Of a stretch of 7,858 nt of DNA, positions 1 through 4,244 are shown in pieces (position 1 is the stretch's first letter; the number at the start of each line of letters is the position of its first letter). This stretch comes from Candidatus Bathyarchaeota archaeon JdFR-04 (GTDB lineage: Archaea > Thermoproteota > Bathyarchaeia > Bathyarchaeales > UBA233). The notes beneath the pieces are model-generated. The model was not told the DNA's origin. It saw only the letters and a list, made by a program, of their open reading frames with translations, and did no database searches. A program made the position numbers and the translations under genes. Where the stretch lies: assembly GCA_002010925.1 (NCBI GenBank), contig MTLR01000097.1:1-7858 (forward strand), given 5' to 3'.

Positions 1-156
1 CAATCCTGTAGCTTCTTGAATTTTAAATTTCTCTATTAGATCTAAAGTTGCCTTACCTATTTTCTTATGTAATTTCTTGTTGTAAGCTATCCGAGTAATT
101 TCGGCGAATAGAACCCGCGGAATATCCGAAAGATCGAAATCAAATCGATACGGCAT
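1..156 (-). CDS. Unidentified protein, N-terminal fragment (possibly DUF116-like)
   Basis: An open frame runs off the left edge; 52 residues are visible from an ATG at 156, beginning MPYRFDFDLSDIPRVLFAEI. The fragment is a plausible folded, mostly helical N-terminus: a short acidic/aromatic lead, then amphipathic helices (about residues 12-30 and 32-50) with lysine-rich turns. No catalytic motif lies in the visible part. An in-frame GTG at 168 would add four residues; ATG is preferred by default because neither has a clear Shine-Dalgarno sequence. From memory the opening resembles archaeal proteins carrying a C-terminal DUF116 domain, but that is recollection and cannot be tested here. The gene is divergent from the one at 255 and shares its promoter region, where a 10-bp inverted repeat sits. 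Coding status is fairly secure; identity is not. Confidence 0.6.
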   Translation of the reverse strand, partial: MPYRFDFDLSDIPRVLFAEITRIAYNKKLHKKIGKATLDLIEKFKIQEATGL

Positions 157-176
157 GGTTTTGATCACTTGCCTAG

Positions 177-231
177 ATTAGGCTTTATACTTCTATCACA
201 TAAATAAATTTAAGTCCTATGAAAGCCTAAT
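177..231. promoter_or_regulatory. Divergent promoter region with 10-bp inverted repeat
   Basis: The spacer between the divergent genes at 156 (-) and 255 (+) contains a perfect inverted repeat. ATTAGGCTTT (177-186) is the reverse complement of AAAGCCTAAT (222-231). The arms flank an AT-rich core (199-213) with TATA-like sequence readable on both strands. Placing transcription starts about 25 bp from the core puts each arm immediately upstream of one predicted start. This fits paired operator sites or duplicated promoter-proximal elements, though that role is inferred. A shorter palindrome, GCCTA-gat-TAGGC (171-183), overlaps the left arm. Confidence 0.45.
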
Positions 232-254
232 TAAAACGCCGAGGGGATAACTTT

Positions 255-662
255 ATGGGATTATTAGACAAAATCTTCGGAAGGAAAAAGGAAGAAAACA
301 TTGTTAGGGAAACTCCAGAACACTCGCCTACGGAACTACAACTGCTCTGTGAAGGCGACCGGGAAGTTTACCAAGCTCTTTCACAAGTAATGTTCCTAGA
401 CCCGACTAAAATACGGATGACAATGGATGAAGCTGCGAAGAAAGCAAGCGAATTCGAAAAGAAAGGCGATAAACTAAAAGCAAAAATACATTATGAAATA
501 GCTGGTGGTTTAGCAATTTATAAAGGCGATATAGCTAAAGTAAAAAAATACTTTGAAAAAGCTCAGCAACTCTCAAAAAAAGAGGAATACCACATTTTGA
601 AAGTTCCGGAAAAAGCCGTGGCGAAAGCTCAGGAATATTACCAACAGTATGTAAGGAAATAA
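255..662 (+). CDS. Small helical TPR-like protein, function unknown
   Basis: This 135-residue protein is almost entirely predicted helix and is very rich in Lys, Glu and Ala. It opens with an amphipathic segment, MGLLDKIFGRKK, of the kind that can lie on a membrane surface. A spacer of about 40 residues follows, then tetratricopeptide-like helix pairs at roughly residues 58-89 and 90-110, with Ala/Gly/Tyr at packing positions and a GD turn in each repeat (71-72 and 91-92). There is no transmembrane helix, cysteine cluster or catalytic motif. The ATG at 255 is preceded by a purine-rich GAGGGGAT (241-248) at usable Shine-Dalgarno distance, which supports the start. It appears monocistronic. TPR-type proteins usually act as interaction scaffolds, but no partner is indicated here. 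I do not recognise a named family. Confidence 0.8.
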   Translation: MGLLDKIFGRKKEENIVRETPEHSPTELQLLCEGDREVYQALSQVMFLDPTKIRMTMDEAAKKASEFEKKGDKLKAKIHYEIAGGLAIYKGDIAKVKKYFEKAQQLSKKEEYHILKVPEKAVAKAQEYYQQYVRK

Positions 663-681
663 TATTGAATGAATAACAATT

Positions 682-707
682 GGTTGTAATAGCTTAAACT
701 CACAACC
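682..707 (+). terminator. Weak stem-loop after the gene at 255-662
   Basis: GGTTGT (682-687) pairs with ACAACC (702-707) across a 14-nt loop, 20 nt past the stop codon. A T-rich stretch (709-723) follows but has no clean T run. This is the first plausible 3' end for the upstream transcript. The stem is short and could be chance. Confidence 0.2.
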
Positions 708-780
708 GTTTGTGTCTTTCTTTAAAACCATGTATTATTCCGTTTTCTTTACTATTACACCGCAATGATTGGAAATAAGG

Positions 781-812
781 TTTGGCTCTGAAAGGGGAAA
801 CCAAAACTTTTT
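781..812 (+). terminator. Possible hairpin plus T-run terminator
   Basis: TTTGG (781-785) can pair with CCAAA (801-805). Between them CTCT can pair with AGGG around a GAA loop, and TTTTT follows at 808-812. This resembles an intrinsic terminator for plus-strand transcripts inside the convergent spacer 663-938. Archaeal termination depends mainly on the U-tract, so the hairpin may be incidental. Apart from this, the hairpin at 682-707 and a micro-ORF at 887-934, I see nothing coding or structured in the spacer. Confidence 0.25.
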
Positions 813-886
813 AGGTGTTTCTCAGTAAAAGGCTGAAATTTCTCCTCACCTACTTATTGTGCCTCCACAGTTTTAACGCTATATTT

Positions 887-934
887 TTATATTTTCATCT
901 TCATCTGAGGCGGAGCGTCCTCTTCCTGTTTCAT
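887..934 (-). other. 15-codon micro-ORF just past the zinc-ribbon gene
   Basis: Four nucleotides past the stop of the zinc-ribbon gene, an ATG at 934 opens a frame encoding MKQEEDAPPQMKMKI and a TAA stop. The composition (acidic, Pro, Lys/Met) looks more like the tail of a protein than random AT-rich DNA. It could be a translationally coupled micro-ORF or the remnant of a longer C-terminus lost by a frameshift around 935-945. It may equally mean nothing. It is listed so that the position is recorded, not as a confirmed gene. Confidence 0.15.
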
Positions 935-938
935 TTTC

Positions 939-1373
939 CTATTTTGTTTCGGTTTCTGGGTATCCTAGTAATTCCTTGAGAGACTTAACTTCTTCTCGGA
1001 GCATTGCTACTTCGCTTTCTAAGGCGCTTACCTTGGATTCAGCCATTTTCTTTAGTTCCTCTATCTCCAGCATAAGGTTAGCTCGTTCTGTTTCTAAGGT
1101 TTTGATTTTTTCTCGCAAGTTCTTAAGCGTTTGCATAAGCTCTCCCTTTATAACCCTAATTCTCTCAACCATGTTCTTAATACTTATTTTATCTTCGGGC
1201 TTCTTTTCCCTTTCGGTCTCGAGGACTGCCCTAAACCGAGCGTTACAGCTGGGGCATTGAAATATTCCCATAATCCGTTGGGGCTGTTCAGGTCTGGATG
1301 TTTTCCTAGTTATTGTCCAAGTTTTAACCGGGGCTCCAGCTTCGGTTCCACATTTTGGACATTTAACCAACAA
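939..1373 (-). CDS. Zinc-ribbon / leucine-zipper coiled-coil protein, function unknown
   Basis: From the TTG at 1373 the product is 144 residues. An N-terminal zinc ribbon has two CPxC knuckles (C5, C8 and C40, C43) separated by a basic stretch of about 30 residues. A long charged coiled coil runs from about 70 to 136. Leucines 79, 86, 93, 100 and 107 fall at exact seven-residue intervals, continuing with L118, L125 and L132, so dimerisation is likely. The zinc ribbon suggests nucleic-acid or protein binding, but no function is established. An upstream ATG at 1451 would add a hydrophobic, unlikely-looking N-terminus. The TTG at 1373, or the adjacent TTG at 1370, is preferred because it starts just before the first knuckle and follows GAGGG. 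The gene lies downstream of tfb on the same strand after a gap of about 130 nt and may have its own TATA box near 1404-1412, so any functional link to TFB is only positional. Confidence 0.8.
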   Translation of the reverse strand: MLVKCPKCGTEAGAPVKTWTITRKTSRPEQPQRIMGIFQCPSCNARFRAVLETEREKKPEDKISIKNMVERIRVIKGELMQTLKNLREKIKTLETERANLMLEIEELKKMAESKVSALESEVAMLREEVKSLKELLGYPETETK

Positions 1374-1377
1374 TAAG

Positions 1378-1382
1378 CCCTC
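1378..1382 (-). promoter_or_regulatory. Shine-Dalgarno that decides the zinc-ribbon gene start
   Basis: GAGGG on the minus strand lies 4 nt before the TTG at 1373 and 7 nt before the TTG at 1370. It supports a start here instead of the distant ATG at 1451. It cannot distinguish the two adjacent TTG codons, which differ by one residue. Confidence 0.5.
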
Positions 1383-1502
1383 AGTAATTATATTTCTGTA
1401 AGGTATTAAAATGCATCGTCCAAAAACCAAAGTAAACATTAGGAAAAACATTTTACTCTACAGCTGAGGGAAGGAAAGAAAGGGAGAAAATTTCGGGGAA
1501 GC

Positions 1503-2480
1503 CTAGATGGTTATGACAAATAGTAGCCGCTCAACTAACTCCTTGTAACGGTTTCTAATTGTAACTTCAGTTACCTGCGCAATTTCCGCTATCTCTCTCT
1601 GTGTTTTACGTTCCCCGGTTAAAACCGAAGCAATGTAACTGGCGGCCGCTGCGATTCCTGTGGGGCCACGTCCGCAGGTGAGTTTGAGTTCTCGGGCTGT
1701 GTTAAGAATTTTGTGGGCTATTTCCTCAACTTTTCCCGGCATAGTTAGCTGATTAGAAAACTTAGTTATATACTGGCTTGCCTTTAGAGGCGGAATAGAC
1801 ATATCAAGTTCCTTTACTAGGAAACGGTAGCTTCTCCCCACTTCTTTTTTATTTACATTAGAAGCGGCAGCTATTTCGTCTAGTGTTCTAGCTAATCCAC
1901 ATTTTCTACATGCCAAATAAATGGCTGCAGCAGTTACTCCCTGAATAGACCTCCCACGAATAAGTCTTTGTTTTACTGCTTTTCGATAGATTACTGAAGC
2001 CGTTTCAATGATGCTTTTAGGAAGATTTAGGGCATTTGCGATCTTGGTTATTTCAGAAAGCGCGAAAGCCAGGTTTCGTTCCGTGGCGTCCGAAACCCTA
2101 ATGCGTTGTTGCCATTTTCTAAGCCGGTAAACCTGAGCTTTTTGTCCTGGCGAAAGTCGTTTGCCATAAATATCTCTATCGTGCCAGTCAATCATGGTGG
2201 ATAAGCCCTTATCGTGAATCGTATAAGTTACTGGCGCCCCGGTTCGTGCCCTTTTAGCTCTTTGTTCATCATCGAAGGCGCGCCATTCAGGACCCCGGTC
2301 GGTTAGTTTGGCTGCTACAACAAAGCCGCAGTCCATGCAGACTATTTCGGCGCATTCATAGTCTCGCATTAACCTCATGCTTCCGCATTCGGGGCACCGT
2401 TGAACCATGGATTGTGTCATAAAAGGAGTGGAAAAAGCAGCTGAGCTACCTTCTTCTACTTCTTTTTCTAGATCATTCAT
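1503..2480 (-). CDS. tfb: Transcription initiation factor TFB
   Basis: TFB is the archaeal counterpart of TFIIB. It binds TBP-TATA and the BRE, recruits RNA polymerase and helps open the promoter. The 325-residue product is near the usual length (about 300). Order of parts: an acidic, Ser-rich leader (1-25); an N-terminal zinc ribbon with C29, C32, C48 and C51; the B-reader/linker region with [10 protein letters not shown] (61-70) and a basic stretch around 73-80; then two cyclin-like repeats at about 130-222 and 228-318. The equivalent helices are [17 protein letters not shown] in the first and [16 protein letters not shown] in the second, and the last repeat carries the helix-turn-helix [23 protein letters not shown] that contacts the BRE. 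The ATG at 2480 directly follows the gar1 stop with no intervening base, so the two are surely co-transcribed; AAGGAAG inside the gar1 tail can act as ribosome-binding site. A gar1-tfb pair is a known archaeal arrangement. No other TFB is visible here. Confidence 0.97.
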   Translation of the reverse strand: MNDLEKEVEEGSSAAFSTPFMTQSMVQRCPECGSMRLMRDYECAEIVCMDCGFVVAAKLTDRGPEWRAFDDEQRAKRARTGAPVTYTIHDKGLSTMIDWHDRDIYGKRLSPGQKAQVYRLRKWQQRIRVSDATERNLAFALSEITKIANALNLPKSIIETASVIYRKAVKQRLIRGRSIQGVTAAAIYLACRKCGLARTLDEIAAASNVNKKEVGRSYRFLVKELDMSIPPLKASQYITKFSNQLTMPGKVEEIAHKILNTARELKLTCGRGPTGIAAAASYIASVLTGERKTQREIAEIAQVTEVTIRNRYKELVERLLFVITI

Positions 2481-2729
2481 CTAATTATCTTCCTTTCTTC
2501 TTTTTCGAGGGGCTCCGTAAACCATTTTACCAACGAGTTCTTGGAGCTCAGTTTTTCTAGGCTTTACTGTTACGTAAGGAGAAGAAACAGGACCAATTAT
2601 GTCAAAAACTGTTCCCACGAGATTTAGATTTTCGTCCAAAACTTTGTCGCCAAGTCTTGGAAGCTTTTCCGCCTTGATTATTATGTTCCGGTTCTGACTT
2701 ATATGAAGGACTTGGCCTATCCTCTGCAA
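2481..2729 (-). CDS. gar1: H/ACA RNP subunit Gar1
   Basis: Gar1 is the small beta-barrel subunit of H/ACA guide RNPs. It binds the pseudouridine synthase Cbf5 and aids substrate RNA turnover during rRNA pseudouridylation. From the TTG at 2729 the protein has 82 residues. The core LPRLGDKVLDENLNLVGTVF and the following GPVSSPYVTVKP are family hallmarks, and the tail is short and basic (PRKRRKEDN). An in-frame TTG at 2762 would add 11 residues. The 2729 start is preferred because it gives MQRIGQVLHIS, matching the family opening (MKRLGKV in Pyrococcus as I recall it). A GAGGGG also lies upstream at 2740-2745, and the TATA element predicts a transcript start after 2762. Gar1 is first in a gar1-tfb operon and diverges from rpl7ae, which encodes another H/ACA subunit. 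Confidence 0.93.
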   Translation of the reverse strand: MQRIGQVLHISQNRNIIIKAEKLPRLGDKVLDENLNLVGTVFDIIGPVSSPYVTVKPRKTELQELVGKMVYGAPRKRRKEDN

Positions 2730-2774
2730 ACTCTCGTTTCCCCTCGAAAAGACAAATTTCAAAAGAAACCCGAT

Positions 2775-2783
2775 TTATTTAAA
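2775..2783 (-). promoter_or_regulatory. TATA box for gar1-tfb
   Basis: TTTAAATAA on the minus strand is preceded by purine-rich AGAAAGG (2784-2790), a plausible BRE. Counting about 26 bp from its centre places the transcript start near 2753. This is inside the longer gar1 reading frame and about 23 nt ahead of the preferred TTG at 2729. Confidence 0.5.
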
Positions 2784-2796
2784 CCTTTCTGAAACA

Positions 2797-2870
2797 TTTA
2801 CTAACAGAAATCGCTGGAAACACATAAACCGGAAATAGAAAATACGTTCTATTTATTCTTTGTTAGTAAA
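2797..2870. repeat. Nested inverted repeats in the gar1/rpl7ae spacer
   Basis: The outer arms TTTACTAACA (2797-2806) and TGTTAGTAAA (2861-2870) are perfect 10-bp reverse complements. Inside them AAATAGAA (2833-2840) and TTCTATTT (2847-2854) form a perfect 8-bp hairpin with a 6-nt loop. The right inner arm overlaps the TATA-like element proposed for rpl7ae. The block lies wholly between the two divergent promoters, so an operator role is possible, as is a structured RNA. No protein-coding frame explains it. Confidence 0.6.
2850..2858 (+). promoter_or_regulatory. TATA-like element for the rpl7ae operon
   Basis: TATTTATT-type sequence at 2850-2858 would place transcription start near 2880 and leave a leader of about 60 nt before the ATG at 2941. 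ACATATT at 2873-2879 is an alternative element that would give a leader of about 40 nt. Either transcript would carry the Shine-Dalgarno at 2927-2934. Confidence 0.35.
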
Positions 2871-2926
2871 GTACATATTCAGTCGAAACCTTGATAAGGA
2901 AGAATCGTTGATAAAACTGTGCATTT

Positions 2927-2934
2927 GAGGGTGA
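2927..2934 (+). promoter_or_regulatory. Strong Shine-Dalgarno for rpl7ae
   Basis: GAGGGTGA contains GGTGA, complementary to the 3' end of archaeal 16S rRNA, six nucleotides before the ATG at 2941. It fixes that start and shows that this mRNA is leadered. Confidence 0.7.
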
Positions 2935-2940
2935 AGGCTT

Positions 2941-3324
2941 ATGTCAAAGCCATTTTACGTAAAATTCGAAGTTCCAAAAGAAGTAGCAGATGCAGCCTAT
3001 GAAGCCCTACAAATCGCCTCTAAAACAGGCGCTGTGAGAAAAGGTACTAACGAAACAACTAAGGCCGTGGAAAGAGCCCTAGCTAAACTTGTGGTTATCG
3101 CTGAAGATGTGGACCCGCCTGAAATAGTGGCACATTTGCCCCTACTATGTGAAGAACGTAAAATTCCGTATGTTTTTGTGCCAAGCAAGGAGAAAATAGG
3201 AAGTTCTGTAGGCATCGATGTGCCAGCCGCCTCAGCATGCATAATTAACGAAGGAGAAGCTGCGGACCTAGTGAAAGAAATAATCACCCGAGTTGAAAAA
3301 CTAAAACGAGGCACGACTGAATGA
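2941..3324 (+). CDS. rpl7ae: Ribosomal protein L7Ae (eL8)
   Basis: L7Ae binds kink-turn RNA. In archaea it serves in the 50S ribosomal subunit, in C/D and H/ACA guide RNPs, and in RNase P. The 127-residue length is typical. Visible signatures are [13 protein letters not shown] (34-46), the RNA-contacting helix region; [19 protein letters not shown] (54-72); [13 protein letters not shown] (75-87); and the loop IDVPAAS (92-98), which contacts the kink-turn. It heads the operon rpl7ae-rps28e-rpl24e-ndk and overlaps rps28e by 4 nt (ATGA). The gene is divergent from gar1, a functional partner in H/ACA particles. Archaeal L7Ae is known to autoregulate through a kink-turn in its own leader in Sulfolobus; the leader here (about 2880-2940) is long enough for that, but I could not demonstrate a kink-turn in it. 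Confidence 0.97.
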   Translation: MSKPFYVKFEVPKEVADAAYEALQIASKTGAVRKGTNETTKAVERALAKLVVIAEDVDPPEIVAHLPLLCEERKIPYVFVPSKEKIGSSVGIDVPAASACIINEGEAADLVKEIITRVEKLKRGTTE

Positions 3325-3545
3325 GCAAGAAAGAAACTGAGGCCGTTGAAGAGCTAACCCCAGCAGAAGTAATCCAAATCTTGGGAAGAACAGGCGTAAC
3401 AGGAGAAATTACCCAAGTGAGAGTACGTATTCTCGGAGGAAAAGACAAAGGACGGATAATAACCCGAAACGTAAAAGGACCAGTAAGGCTACAAGACATA
3501 CTAATGTTAAGAGAAACAGAAAGAGAAGCAAAGAAGATAAGATAA
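3321..3545 (+). CDS. rps28e: Ribosomal protein S28e (eS28)
   Basis: A small-subunit protein of the archaeal/eukaryotic type, an OB-fold of 74 residues located near the mRNA exit region. Family signatures are the strand-rich core [20 protein letters not shown], then [13 protein letters not shown], and the near-invariant C-terminus [12 protein letters not shown]. The N-terminal extension of about 15 residues ([15 protein letters not shown]) is charged. Its ATG overlaps the rpl7ae TGA by 4 nt, and GAGG at 3308-3311 can serve as ribosome-binding site, so translation is probably coupled to L7Ae. The following gap to rpl24e is 30 nt. Confidence 0.96.
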   Translation: MSKKETEAVEELTPAEVIQILGRTGVTGEITQVRVRILGGKDKGRIITRNVKGPVRLQDILMLRETEREAKKIR

Positions 3546-3575
3546 CTCTATTAACGCCAGAAAGGAGAAGGTTCA

Positions 3576-3773
3576 ATGCCAAAAACCAGAAAATGTAGCT
3601 TCTGTGGCAAGGATTTTCCACCAGGCACCGGGATAATGTACGTAAAAAACGACGGTTCCATAATTTGGTTCTGCTCAAGTAAATGTCGAAAAAGTACACT
3701 GGAATTAAGAAGAGATCCACGGAAGCTCAAATGGACGGCCTACTTCGGAAAGGAAGAGCGGGGTAAAACTTGA
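3576..3773 (+). CDS. rpl24e: Ribosomal protein L24e (eL24)
   Basis: A short large-subunit zinc-finger protein of 65 residues, the usual length for the archaeal form. The treble-clef-like finger has C7, C10, C33 and C37 ([17 protein letters not shown] then FCSSKC). It is followed by the conserved basic segment [19 protein letters not shown] that contacts 23S rRNA. AAGGAG at 3562-3567 precedes the ATG at good distance. The stop overlaps the TTG start of ndk by 4 nt, so the two are co-translated. The order rps28e-rpl24e-ndk is a conserved archaeal string, which reinforces all three assignments. Confidence 0.96.
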   Translation: MPKTRKCSFCGKDFPPGTGIMYVKNDGSIIWFCSSKCRKSTLELRRDPRKLKWTAYFGKEERGKT

Positions 3774-4240
3774 TCGGATCAAGCTTAAAAACGGAGAAAA
3801 CGCTTCTTTTTCTTAAACCCGATGGAGTAATGCGTGGACTAATAGGAGAAATAATATCTCGAATTGAAAGGAAATGCCTTATAATCGCCGCAATTAAACT
3901 AATCTGGCTAACAAAACAAGAAGCACAAAAATTCTACGCAGTCCATAAAGGCAAGCCATTCTTCGAAGCCTTGGTAAATCATGTAACCTCAGGACCAATC
4001 CTCGCTATGGTTATACAAGGGCCGGACGCTGTAAACGTGGTGCGTCGTCTAATAGGGAAAACAAACCCAATTGAGGCTTCACCAGGCACTATTCGGGGAG
4101 ACTTTGGGTTGGACTTAACCAAGAACTTAGTGCACGCCTCAGACAGTAGGGAAAATGCTGAAAGGGAAATAGCTTTCTTCTTTCAGCCACAAGAAATACT
4201 GGAATACCAAAAACCAACTGAAGTTGAATTCGCTTTTTAA
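3770..4240 (+). CDS. ndk: Nucleoside diphosphate kinase
   Basis: This cytosolic enzyme transfers the gamma-phosphate from ATP to other (d)NDPs through a phosphohistidine, balancing nucleotide pools. The product has 156 residues. The catalytic motif NLVHASDS puts the nucleophile at H122. Active-site residues K16 (in LKPDGV), Y56, F64, R92, T98, R109 and N119 all match the classic human/bovine positions with a constant offset of four, so the enzyme should be active. The start is TTG at 3770, overlapping the rpl24e stop as TTGA, with GGGGT (3760-3764) five nt upstream. No ATG occurs before the essential lysine, so the TTG start is hard to avoid. It is the last gene of the operon and ends 4 nt from the stop of the convergent aIF5B gene. 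Confidence 0.97.
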   Translation: MIGSSLKTEKTLLFLKPDGVMRGLIGEIISRIERKCLIIAAIKLIWLTKQEAQKFYAVHKGKPFFEALVNHVTSGPILAMVIQGPDAVNVVRRLIGKTNPIEASPGTIRGDFGLDLTKNLVHASDSRENAEREIAFFFQPQEILEYQKPTEVEFAF

Positions 4241-4244
4241 ACTG

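Noticed and set aside
763..836. Possible C/D box guide RNA (ATGATTG with later CTGA motifs)
   Set aside because: The C box is imperfect, the box spacings exceed the archaeal norm, and no clear C' box or closing stem was found.
976..1376. Plus-strand frames opposite the zinc-ribbon gene
   Set aside because: Their composition is Ser/Leu-rich as expected for the complement of a Lys/Glu-rich coiled coil; the minus-strand frame has motifs and a ribosome-binding site.
1385..1451. Longer N-terminus of the zinc-ribbon protein from the ATG at 1451
   Set aside because: The extra 26 residues are hydrophobic and unlike the rest of the protein, while a TTG with GAGGG upstream lies right before the conserved CPKC knuckle.
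1466..1490. Pyrimidine-rich minus-strand tract after the tfb stop as a terminator
   Set aside because: It lacks a run of five or more T residues in the tract itself and has no stem-loop; too weak to call.
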